Source: Rickettsiales bacterium
GTDB taxonomy: Bacteria > Pseudomonadota > Alphaproteobacteria > Pelagibacterales > Pelagibacteraceae
Direction: 5' to 3'
Assembly: GCA_005801485.1 (NCBI GenBank)
Contig: SYDM01000018.1
Coordinates: 1-9,133 of the forward strand
DNA length: 9,133 nucleotides
Shown here: positions 1 through 7,142 of the stretch, piece by piece
How the letters are laid out: every line of letters starts with the position of its first letter
Numbering within the stretch: the first letter of the stretch is position 1
Notes under the pieces: model-generated
Told to the model about the DNA's origin: nothing
Databases searched by the model: none
What the model saw: the letters and a program-made list of their open reading frames with translations, nothing else
Translations under genes and position numbers: made by a program

Positions 1-617
1 ACTCTTGATTTGCCCATACCCTTAAACAATCTTACTCCTATATTCCATAACTTCATGTTGAAGTCTGGATCTGAACCAAGTCCAGGGCTAAACTCTTCAC
101 TAAATCCCCCTACTTTATTCCATGTTTTTACTGGTATTAATGAAGGTTGCCAATGTGTGCCTTGAAAGTCATGAAAATCTATTTTGTTAACTTCTTTTAA
201 TAGTTTTTCTTCATCAAAATCTAAATAACTTTTTCCGCAATTTAATTCTATATACGATGAAAAAGGTTGAACCATAGTTCCTGATAGAAAAAAATCTTTA
301 TCAATAGGATAATTATTAATTTCATTTATCAAAATTTCATCCCAATTAGGACAAAAGTACATATCATCGTGCGCTAATAATATATATTTTTTAGACGCTA
401 ACTTTACAGCCTCATTAAAAGCTACACATACACCAGTATTTATAGCTGAAAAAGAAAATTTATAATGATTTTCATTTAAAAAGTTTAAAGTACCGTCTTT
501 TCCTTCATTAACATGAAAAATTAATTCATGTTTATATTTTGAGTTTTTTATTAAACTATTGATACATAATTTTAAATAATTAATGTTATTAAAAGTTGGA
601 ACTATTACGGAAAACAT
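1..617 (-). CDS. Family 2 (GT-A fold) glycosyltransferase, 3' end cut by window edge
   Basis: The frame is open on the minus strand from the ATG at 617-615 to the left edge: 205 codons without a stop, so the C-terminus is missing. The N-terminus (MFSVIVPTFNN) is the standard first strand of GT2 nucleotide-sugar binding folds. An HDD triplet at residues 83-85, in the context ILLAHDDMYFCPNW, is the DXD-type metal and nucleotide-sugar site. Near residues 169-186 a Gly-Gly-Phe, a GLG and then SDPDF resemble the acceptor-side acidic motif of the family. From the family, the enzyme should transfer a sugar from a nucleotide donor to a growing surface glycan; donor and acceptor cannot be read from the sequence. 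The start is set by the preceding gene: its TAA and this ATG share one base (TAATG), so translation is probably coupled. No signal peptide or membrane segment is seen in the visible part, so a cytosolic enzyme is likely. Confidence 0.88.
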   Translation of the reverse strand, partial: MFSVIVPTFNNINYLKLCINSLIKNSKYKHELIFHVNEGKDGTLNFLNENHYKFSFSAINTGVCVAFNEAVKLASKKYILLAHDDMYFCPNWDEILINEINNYPIDKDFFLSGTMVQPFSSYIELNCGKSYLDFDEEKLLKEVNKIDFHDFQGTHWQPSLIPVKTWNKVGGFSEEFSPGLGSDPDFNMKLWNIGVRLFKGMGKSR

Positions 618-2749
618 TAATTATTCCAAAAGACTTTTTTATTTTTATTAATGTTTAAAGTTTTGTTAATGATAAATTCTGCAACTATTAAAGAATTAAA
701 ATATTTAAAATATTTAATTTTGCCAGCTTCAGCTATAGATTTTCTAAGTTTATCATCATTATTAATTTTTAATATTTTTGATATAAGATCATCAACATTT
801 TTATAAAAAACCATTTCTTTATTTGTAAAAAAATCAGAATATTGAGTCTTTTCATCAATTAAAGTGACTAATCCGTTTCCAACTATTTGTGCAATACGAT
901 CACTACTGTAATATTTAATTGGATTTCCACGACTTAAATTTAGTCCCATTTTTGCATTTGAAATCGTTTTAAAAAAATGATTACCCCATAGAGGTTGTTT
1001 ATTATTCATACCGTAAATATCAAATTTAATATTTTTAGCTTTATTTAAAAGACTATTTAAAAAGTTGCTTCTATCATCTATTTTACCCCCCTTTAGTATT
1101 CCTCTATGAACACCATGACTTAGAGCAAAAAAAACATCAATAGAGCATTTTTTTTTAAAATTATTCAAAGTTTCAAAAGATGAATCAACCGGATTTGGTA
1201 TAAAGAAATTTTCTATTTTTTTTGGTAGGAAATTTAAAACTTTTGGACTGGTAGTAATAAAATTGGCATCTATAACATCTGATTTATCCAAAATTCGTTT
1301 TTTATTTTTTTCAAAATCTGGACCGTCTAAATTTAAAGGATCTAAAAACCATTGCGCAATTTTAATTCTGGGAAAATCATCTCTTAAATTTCCTAATTGT
1401 TGGGCATTAATTAAATCACAATGACCAAGCACAATGAGATCTGGACTAAAATTGTAGCACGTAATTTTTAGTTTTTCATTTAATGTAGCTGCTCCAGTAA
1501 AATCTTTATAAGATTTGTAATATTTTACTATATCTCTATCACTAAAACCTAGAACGCTATGTCCTAGTCTAATAAATCCATTATTAATCCTTCTACCTGT
1601 ATTAAAAAATAATCTTCCATCAAATCTTTCGTTAAAATTAGTTATGTGTAAGATTCGTAAGCTTTTACTTTTATTTTCAATGAAGAAAGATTTGATTAGT
1701 TTAATTTTTTCATCTCTATATTCATCAATTAAATTTGTTATGTATTTATGTGTAAAAATAAAATTTTTAATAGAAAGAATTTGTAATTTTTTACGTTTTT
1801 CAACATTTTTAATTAAATCATTTATTTTTTTATAAAGTTCTGTAGAATTAGTTTTGTTTAGAATCTCAGCATTTGTAACAGTTTCTGGTAATCCTCCATT
1901 CTTTGAAATAATCACAGCACAACCATTAGCTGCGGCCTCTAAACTTGTTCTTCCGAATGGCTCTTCCCATCTAGAACAAACAACCGCTATACTTGTTTGT
2001 CTGTAAATAGATAAAACTTTCTCATGTTTTAAAAAACCATATTTTTTTATTCTTGCGTGATCAAAATTAATTTTCTCTCTTTTTTCATCGCCAATTATAT
2101 TTGCAACCCAATTTATATTTTTATTTAATATTTTTATAATTGCTTTTCCAAAAATATCATATCCTTTAGCTCTATTAAGTTTTCCAACAAAAGTTATCCA
2201 TTTTTTTTTATTTTTTATATCACTTAATTTACCTAAGTTAGCAGATTGAAAAATGATTTTTAGTTTTTCACTATTTACATATTTATAATCAAGTCCTTCT
2301 AAGAATCTATTTTTTGACCAAGCGCTATTAAAAATAATTCTATATGTTTCTTTTAAAAGAAATTTTCTTTCAGCAATAGATTTTGAACCATCCATTGATA
2401 AAGGATCATTATGAAAAAAAATAGTATATGTTTTAGAAATTAATTTTTTTTTAAGATATTTTACATAATTAGGTCTATTATGTATTTCTATTATTTTAGA
2501 AGGTTTTTGTTTTTCAAAATTAATAAATTTATTCAGGTATGCAATGGTTTTACTTCCTATTAAAAAATTTGATAAATCTATATTTTGATAATTAATTTTA
2601 AATATATTTTTATAATTAGTACTTCCGTAAACACAAATATTTTTTCTATATTTGCTTTTTATTGATGTATCTCTTATAAAAAGTGAGACAGCACCCGGGT
2701 AATCAGATGAAAAATTTTCTTTATAAGGTAATAAAATTGAAATTTTCAT
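617..2749 (-). CDS. Two-domain glycosyltransferase: GT4-type domain plus CgeB-like GT-B domain
   Basis: The protein has 710 residues, about twice a normal GT4 enzyme. Residues 1 to about 350 form a GT-B fold transferase: N-terminal ILLPYK, an FFHND segment (111-115), FVGKLNRAKG (187-196) opening the donor domain, and E263-PFGRTSL-E271, the E-x7-E signature of GT4, followed by a GGLPE loop (285-289). A second domain begins near residue 364 (LRILHITNFNERFDGR) and ends near 700. Its SSDRIAQIVGNG segment (615-626) resembles the donor-site helix of the CgeB-like 'glycosyl transferase 1_2' group. No membrane segment or signal peptide is visible. By family, each half would transfer a hexose or similar sugar in glycan assembly; that the two act in succession on one chain is inference. 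The ATG overlaps the upstream stop codon (ATGA), and the TAA overlaps the next start. The gene is rich in Lys, Asn, Ile and A/T runs compared with the catabolic genes upstream. Confidence 0.85.
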   Translation of the reverse strand: MKISILLPYKENFSSDYPGAVSLFIRDTSIKSKYRKNICVYGSTNYKNIFKINYQNIDLSNFLIGSKTIAYLNKFINFEKQKPSKIIEIHNRPNYVKYLKKKLISKTYTIFFHNDPLSMDGSKSIAERKFLLKETYRIIFNSAWSKNRFLEGLDYKYVNSEKLKIIFQSANLGKLSDIKNKKKWITFVGKLNRAKGYDIFGKAIIKILNKNINWVANIIGDEKREKINFDHARIKKYGFLKHEKVLSIYRQTSIAVVCSRWEEPFGRTSLEAAANGCAVIISKNGGLPETVTNAEILNKTNSTELYKKINDLIKNVEKRKKLQILSIKNFIFTHKYITNLIDEYRDEKIKLIKSFFIENKSKSLRILHITNFNERFDGRLFFNTGRRINNGFIRLGHSVLGFSDRDIVKYYKSYKDFTGAATLNEKLKITCYNFSPDLIVLGHCDLINAQQLGNLRDDFPRIKIAQWFLDPLNLDGPDFEKNKKRILDKSDVIDANFITTSPKVLNFLPKKIENFFIPNPVDSSFETLNNFKKKCSIDVFFALSHGVHRGILKGGKIDDRSNFLNSLLNKAKNIKFDIYGMNNKQPLWGNHFFKTISNAKMGLNLSRGNPIKYYSSDRIAQIVGNGLVTLIDEKTQYSDFFTNKEMVFYKNVDDLISKILKINNDDKLRKSIAEAGKIKYFKYFNSLIVAEFIINKTLNINKNKKVFWNN

Positions 2750-2994
2750 AAAAATTTTTTTTTAATCTGATTTCTTATTTTTTTATTTTTCTTTATATAA
2801 TATTCTCTTGAAATTGCTTGATTTTTTGAATTACATTTTTCTATGTAAATAAGCTTCCATTTCCGTCCTCTGGTAAATTTAGCACCCTTACCTTTATTAT
2901 GTAGTTCAATCCTTTTTTTTAAATTAATCGAATAACCAACGTATGTTACAGGTTTTTTTTCAATTGATTTGAGCATATATACATAATAGCTCAT
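2746..2994 (-). CDS. Small GIY-YIG domain protein (UPF0213/YhbQ-like)
   Basis: At 82 residues this is a stand-alone GIY-YIG domain, the usual length of the UPF0213/YhbQ group. The signature residues are in order: YYVYM (3-7, the 'GIY' strand, Tyr6), TYVGYS (17-22, the 'YIG' strand), Arg28 in LKKRIELHN, a GKGAKFTRGRKW stretch (35-46) and the metal-binding Glu64 in SREYYIKK. The fold is that of a one-metal endonuclease; small members have been linked to DNA repair or processing, but the role of this group is poorly settled, so no specific function is assigned. It starts 6 bases after the aldolase stop, with no clear Shine-Dalgarno sequence, and its TGA lies inside the next gene's start (ATGA). 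Nothing links it biochemically to either the catabolic or the glycan genes. The C-terminus is strongly basic and ends in three AAA lysine codons just before the overlap. Confidence 0.85.
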   Translation of the reverse strand: MSYYVYMLKSIEKKPVTYVGYSINLKKRIELHNKGKGAKFTRGRKWKLIYIEKCNSKNQAISREYYIKKNKKIRNQIKKKFL

Positions 2995-3000
2995 TAAAAT

Positions 3001-3792
3001 TTAGTAAGTTTTAGAAGTATCTTTTGTACTAATTTTTCTAACCTTGTCTATAGCTGCTTTTGCTCCCGCTGCCATATATCTTTGATCTGCTCCGATTGTT
3101 ACCAATTTAAAACCAAGATTAATCATTTTTTCCGCGTACTCAGGGCTCATATTATGGATAGCAGGGATAATTTTATTTTTTTTAGCATGTTCTAAAATAG
3201 TTAGTATCACTTTAAATACAGGACTAGATTCAGGTATATCAAAACTAGGATCCTCTCCAATTGCTAAGCTTAAATCAGCCGGACCAATATAGATTCCATC
3301 TAAACCTTTTGTCGACATAATTTCATCTAAATTAGACAATGCTTCTTTTGTTTCAATCATTGCGAACTTTAAAATTTCATCATTTGCATGTTTCCCATAG
3401 TCAGCGCCTCCATATAAGAGTCCTCTAATAGGTCCATAGCTTCTATATCCCTTTGGTGGATACAAACATGCTTGAACAAATGATTCTGCTTCTTTCTTAT
3501 TGCTCACCATTGGACATATAATACCATAGGCACCAGCATCTAATATTTTCATAATTTGTCCAGGCTCATTCCAGTTTACTCTAGCCATTGGCACAACGTC
3601 TGTTGTTGATATAGCCTGAAGCATCTGGAGCGCATTTGGATAATCGACTACCCCATGCTGCATATCAATTGTAAGAGAGTCGTATCCTTGCTTTGCCATT
3701 ACTTCGGCAGGATATGAATGTGGAATTTGTAGCCAACCATTAATAATTGGTTTTCCTTCTTGAATTAATTTTTTTAGATTATTTTTTCTCAC
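3001..3792 (-). CDS. HpcH/HpaI-family class II aldolase
   Basis: The 263-residue product matches the length of metal-dependent pyruvate-type aldolases (4-hydroxy-2-oxo acid aldolases such as HpaI, GarL and YfaU). The active site can be followed: D43-MQ-H46-G (Asp-His dyad; HpaI numbering 42/45), Arg71 in MARVNW, the GAYGIICPMV strand (87-96), PPKGYRSYGP (112-121), metal ligand Glu147 in ETKEAL and Asp173 in GPADLSL. In this family a divalent metal binds the 2-oxo acid and the enzyme splits a 4-hydroxy-2-oxo acid into pyruvate (or hydroxypyruvate) and an aldehyde. The residue before the catalytic His is Gln45 rather than the Glu of HpaI. The start is a GTG two bases after the dehydrogenase stop; the next in-frame Met (residue 32) lies inside the barrel, so GTG is preferred. 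The neighbouring aldehyde dehydrogenase could oxidise the released aldehyde. Substrate unknown. Confidence 0.9.
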   Translation of the reverse strand: MRKNNLKKLIQEGKPIINGWLQIPHSYPAEVMAKQGYDSLTIDMQHGVVDYPNALQMLQAISTTDVVPMARVNWNEPGQIMKILDAGAYGIICPMVSNKKEAESFVQACLYPPKGYRSYGPIRGLLYGGADYGKHANDEILKFAMIETKEALSNLDEIMSTKGLDGIYIGPADLSLAIGEDPSFDIPESSPVFKVILTILEHAKKNKIIPAIHNMSPEYAEKMINLGFKLVTIGADQRYMAAGAKAAIDKVRKISTKDTSKTY

Positions 3793-3794
3793 AG

Positions 3795-5237
3795 CTAATA
3801 ATTAATCCCAAAGTGAGTATATTTTATGTTTAGATAATCTTTAATTGCCATAGATCCACCTTCTCTTCCGTAACCTGTTTGTTTGATACCACCGAAGGGA
3901 ACTTCTGCAAAAGCGACAGCTGCCGTATTAACCGCACATGTTCCTGTTTCCATTCTTTCAGAAACTTTATGAGCTTTTTCTAAGTTATTTGTAAATATAT
4001 AACTAGCTAATCCTAAATCGTTATCGTTTGCTCTTTTAATGACCTCTTCAGTGTCTTTAAATGTTAAAATTGGAACAAGAGGACCAAATGGCTCTTGTCT
4101 CATTATAGTATAATGGTCTTTCACGTTATCAAATACAGTGGGCTCATAATAATAACCTTTATTAAATTCCGCAGGTCTCTTTCCGCCACATAAAACTCTA
4201 GCACCTTCTTTTTTGGTAGTTTCAACCAAAGTTTCGATTTCTTTTAATCTTTTGTCAGTTGTAAGGGGACCTAATACGGTATCTTTGTTCAATCCATTTC
4301 CAATCTTTAATTTAGTAGCCTTTGTAACCATTAAATTAGTAAATTCTTCTTTTTTAGACTCGTGAATATAAAATCTATTTGGAGATATACAAACTTGTCC
4401 AGCATTTCTAAACTTGGCGGTGATAGCCATATCAGTTACTTTATTAATATCGACATCATCAAAAACAATAAATGGAGAGTGACCACTTAATTCCATAGTA
4501 ACCCTTTGAACTTTGTCAGCTGCTTGTTTTAATATCAATTTTCCAACTCTTGTTGATCCAGTAATAGAAATTTTTTTTACGATATTTGATGAAATTAATT
4601 GAGTTGAAATTTTTTCAGGATCACCAGACAAAAGGTTAACAACGCCAGGAGGAATTCCAGCTTCATTTATTAAATTCATTAATTCCATCACACTACCAGG
4701 TGTAATAACATCGGGCTTACAAATAACCGAACATCCTGCTGCTAAAGCGGTTGAAATTTTTCTTGAAGCTAAAACGATCGGAAAGTTCCATGGTATCAAT
4801 GCCGCGACTACTCCAACAGGATCGTATCTAACAAACATTCTAGTATTTTCAAATCTACTTTCCACAATTTGTCCATAAATTCTTTTCGTTTCTTCAGAGT
4901 TCCATTCAAAAATATCTGCTGCTCCACCTACTTCGCCAGCCGCTTCGGTTAAAGGTTTACCAACTTCTAAAGTTAACCATTTTGCCAATACATCAGTACG
5001 TTCCCTCATGAGATCAGCAATTTTACGAATTATTTTTGCCCTTTGCCAAGGAGGAGTTTTTTTCCAAACCTCTAAACCTTTCTCAGCTGATTTTAAAGCT
5101 TTGTTAACATCTGCCTCAGAAGCTTTTGATGCTTTACCTAAAACTTCTTCAGTAGCTGGATTGATAACATCATACGTTTCACCTTTTTTAGATTTTTGCC
5201 ATTTACCATCTATGAATTGTCCGAATTTTTCGTACAT
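3795..5237 (-). CDS. NAD(P)+-dependent aldehyde dehydrogenase, GabD-like
   Basis: At 480 residues this is a full-length aldehyde dehydrogenase. Visible elements are PWNFP (149-153, oxyanion Asn151), CKPD (173-176, cofactor-binding Lys174), the TGSTRVG Rossmann turn (226-232), general base Glu249 in MELSGHSPF, catalytic Cys283 in GQVCISPNR, and QEPFGP (381-386). The overall pattern, in particular the SGHSPFIVFDD stretch, is closest to succinate-semialdehyde and related short-aldehyde dehydrogenases, oxidising an aldehyde to the acid. It is not the CoA-acylating IolA type as far as the motifs allow a call. Its position directly before the aldolase suggests that it oxidises the aldehyde product; this is inference. 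It is the first gene of the leftward unit, and its ATG faces the divergent promoter region. The leader lacks a Shine-Dalgarno sequence. All catalytic residues are intact. Exact substrate and NAD/NADP preference cannot be called. Confidence 0.93.
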   Translation of the reverse strand: MYEKFGQFIDGKWQKSKKGETYDVINPATEEVLGKASKASEADVNKALKSAEKGLEVWKKTPPWQRAKIIRKIADLMRERTDVLAKWLTLEVGKPLTEAAGEVGGAADIFEWNSEETKRIYGQIVESRFENTRMFVRYDPVGVVAALIPWNFPIVLASRKISTALAAGCSVICKPDVITPGSVMELMNLINEAGIPPGVVNLLSGDPEKISTQLISSNIVKKISITGSTRVGKLILKQAADKVQRVTMELSGHSPFIVFDDVDINKVTDMAITAKFRNAGQVCISPNRFYIHESKKEEFTNLMVTKATKLKIGNGLNKDTVLGPLTTDKRLKEIETLVETTKKEGARVLCGGKRPAEFNKGYYYEPTVFDNVKDHYTIMRQEPFGPLVPILTFKDTEEVIKRANDNDLGLASYIFTNNLEKAHKVSERMETGTCAVNTAAVAFAEVPFGGIKQTGYGREGGSMAIKDYLNIKYTHFGINY

Positions 5238-5293
5238 ATAAATTTTTGTTGCTTAATTGAAGCTAATTAATTAATTTCCAATTTAGTGAAATT
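5238..5293. promoter_or_regulatory. Divergent promoter region between the aldehyde dehydrogenase and iolD
   Basis: This 56-base gap is the only real intergenic space in the window and must hold the start signals for both divergent units. On the minus strand TTGGAA (5281-5276) and AATTAA (5258-5253) are 17 bases apart and would give a leader of roughly ten bases. On the plus strand TTGTTG (5246-5251) and ATTAAT (5270-5275) are 18 bases apart. Both box pairs match the sigma-70 consensus only partly, and in such AT-rich DNA they could arise by chance. An AGTGA (5285-5289) just before the iolD ATG is at best a weak ribosome binding site. The region is clearly regulatory by position; the exact boxes are tentative. 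Confidence 0.5.
5251..5263. promoter_or_regulatory. Possible operator: short inverted repeat GCTT-N5-AAGC
   Basis: GCTTAATTGAAGC has perfect 4-base arms around a 5-base centre and sits between the two candidate promoters, overlapping the minus-strand -10 candidate. Its GC-containing arms stand out in an otherwise A/T-only spacer. Sugar and polyol regulators of the LacI type often bind palindromes of this kind (arms such as GAAGC/GCTTC), but no regulator gene is present in the window and the arms are short, so this is only a candidate. Confidence 0.25.
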
Positions 5294-7138
5294 ATGAAAA
5301 CAATTCAACTAACTTGTGCACACGCTCTAATTAAACATTTAATAGCTCAAAAAATACTAATTGATGGAAAAAAAGAACCCCTATTCCCAGGTGTATTTGG
5401 TATTTTTGGTCACGGAAATGTTGCTTGTATCGGTCAAGCTTTAGAAGAAAATAAAAAAGAACTTCCTACGTGGAGAGGTCATCATGAACAGAACATGGCT
5501 TTAACAGGAATTGCTTATTCAAGAGCTAAGCGAAGAAAACAAATATTTATTGCAACATCTTCAGTAGGCCCGGGGTCTACAAACATGATTACAGCCGCAG
5601 CTGTTGCTATGAGTAATAGATTACCAATACTTTTTTTGCCTGGAGATACTTTTGCAAATAGAATGCCAGATCCTGTTCTTCAACAAGTAGAACATTTTAA
5701 TGCTCCTAATATTACTGCTAATGATGCATTTAAATCTGTTACAAGATACTTTGACAGAATAACAAGACCAGAGCAAATCTTACAGAGTTTACCACAAGCT
5801 ATACAAATCATGTTAGATCCAGCAGATTGCGGACCTACATGCATATCACTTTCTCAAGATGTGCAAGGAGAAATTTATGATTATCCAAGTGATTTTTTTA
5901 AAGAAAAAATTCATAGTATTAGAAGACCACGACCTGACGATTTTCAAATCAAACAAGCTGTTGAATTAATAAAGAAATCAGAAAAACCTATTCTTATTTC
6001 AGGCGGAGGTGTTTTTTACTCTGATGCTATGAATGAATTAAGTGATTTTGCAAAAAAACATAATATTCCTGTAACTCAAACTGTTATGGGATATTCAACA
6101 TTGAAAAAAGATCATTCACATTATGTTGGTGTTATCGGGGGTCTTGGTGGAAGGGCAGCAAATAATCTATCCAAAGAAACAGATTTAGCAATAGCTATAG
6201 GAACAAAACTTGGAGATTTTACAACTGGTTCTTGGACAAACTTTGAGAATCCAAATTTTAAATTATTATCAATTAATGCAGCTAGATTTGATGCAAATAA
6301 ACATATGGCTCAAGCTATTGTAGGTGATGCTAAAGTTACTTTATTAGAACTCTCACATGCACTCGGTTCTTGGAAGGCACCTGCTGATTGGCATAATAAA
6401 TCAAAATTAGAGCTAAAAAACTGGGATGCATATATTGAAAAAGAAAGCGGCCCAACTAATCAAAAATTACCAAGTTACGCTCAAGCAGTGGGAGCTGTTT
6501 ACAGAAATTCTGATCCAACAGATATCGCTGTTACAGCCGCCGGAGGTTTAGTTGGCGAAGTGGTTCAAGTATGGAGGCCAAGAGAATTAAATACTCATGA
6601 AAGTGAATGGGGATTTAGCTGTATGAGTTATGAAATCTCTGGTGCCTTAGGCATCAAGATGGCTAATCCTGATAAAGAAGTAATTTCATTCGTAGGGGAT
6701 GGTTCATATCTTCTTTTTAATTCAGATATCTATAGCGCAGTAATTACGGGTCACAAATTAATTATTATAGTTTGTGATAATGGTGGACACGCAGTAATTA
6801 ATAGACTTCAATTATATAAGGGTGGAAAAGAATTTAATTGTCAGTTTAGTTCTTCAAAAATAACAAATTTAGTCCCTGTTGATTTTGCAAAACACGCAGA
6901 AAGTATGGGAGCAAAAGCTGAAAACGTAAATTCAATTGCTGAATTAGAAGAAGCATTTAAAAGAGCAAAAAAATCTAAACATACCTATCTTATCTCGATT
7001 AAGACAGATGGATATAAATGGTTAGAAGGCTCAGCATACTGGGAGTCCCCAACCCTACAATTACCTAACACGGCTGAAAACAAAAAAGCTTTAAAAGAGC
7101 ATCAAGAAGGTAAAAAGAAACAAAGACAAGGCATCTAG
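5294..7138 (+). CDS. iolD: IolD-type 3D-(3,5/4)-trihydroxycyclohexane-1,2-dione hydrolase (thiamine diphosphate enzyme)
   Basis: The 614-residue product follows IolD of the myo-inositol pathway from end to end: TCAHALIKHL (7-16), VFGIFGHGNVACIGQAL (34-50), catalytic Glu65 in GHHEQNMA, SVGPGSTN (90-97), PGDTFANRMPDPVLQQVE (116-133), DRITRPEQ (154-161) and SQDVQGE (187-193). The thiamine-diphosphate binding motif is G468-DGS through CDN496-GG. IolD is a cytosolic member of the acetolactate synthase superfamily that hydrolytically opens the cyclohexane dione to 5-deoxy-D-glucuronate. The length is normal, and the C-terminus ends in a basic tail (KEHQEGKKKQRQGI). The oxidoreductase follows 4 bases later, and the dehydrogenase-aldolase pair diverges upstream, so the four probably serve one pathway. 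Missing iolB, iolC and iolE neighbours leave room for a different cyclic dione as substrate; the family call is firm, the exact substrate less so. Confidence 0.92.
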   Translation: MKTIQLTCAHALIKHLIAQKILIDGKKEPLFPGVFGIFGHGNVACIGQALEENKKELPTWRGHHEQNMALTGIAYSRAKRRKQIFIATSSVGPGSTNMITAAAVAMSNRLPILFLPGDTFANRMPDPVLQQVEHFNAPNITANDAFKSVTRYFDRITRPEQILQSLPQAIQIMLDPADCGPTCISLSQDVQGEIYDYPSDFFKEKIHSIRRPRPDDFQIKQAVELIKKSEKPILISGGGVFYSDAMNELSDFAKKHNIPVTQTVMGYSTLKKDHSHYVGVIGGLGGRAANNLSKETDLAIAIGTKLGDFTTGSWTNFENPNFKLLSINAARFDANKHMAQAIVGDAKVTLLELSHALGSWKAPADWHNKSKLELKNWDAYIEKESGPTNQKLPSYAQAVGAVYRNSDPTDIAVTAAGGLVGEVVQVWRPRELNTHESEWGFSCMSYEISGALGIKMANPDKEVISFVGDGSYLLFNSDIYSAVITGHKLIIIVCDNGGHAVINRLQLYKGGKEFNCQFSSSKITNLVPVDFAKHAESMGAKAENVNSIAELEEAFKRAKKSKHTYLISIKTDGYKWLEGSAYWESPTLQLPNTAENKKALKEHQEGKKKQRQGI

Positions 7139-7142
7139 TCAT

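Noticed and set aside
1644..1835. Plus-strand open frame of 63 codons inside the double-domain glycosyltransferase
   Set aside because: It lies fully antisense to a well-supported gene, its product is low-complexity (Phe-, Leu-, Ile- and Lys-rich) without a domain, and no promoter or ribosome binding site is seen.
5008..5241. Plus-strand open frame of 77 codons opposite the start of the aldehyde dehydrogenase
   Set aside because: Antisense shadow of a strongly conserved coding region; no recognisable motif in its product.
5264..5276. TAAT repeated three times, considered as an iteron or regulator array
   Set aside because: Only three short A/T units in a very AT-rich spacer; expected by chance and more likely part of a promoter.
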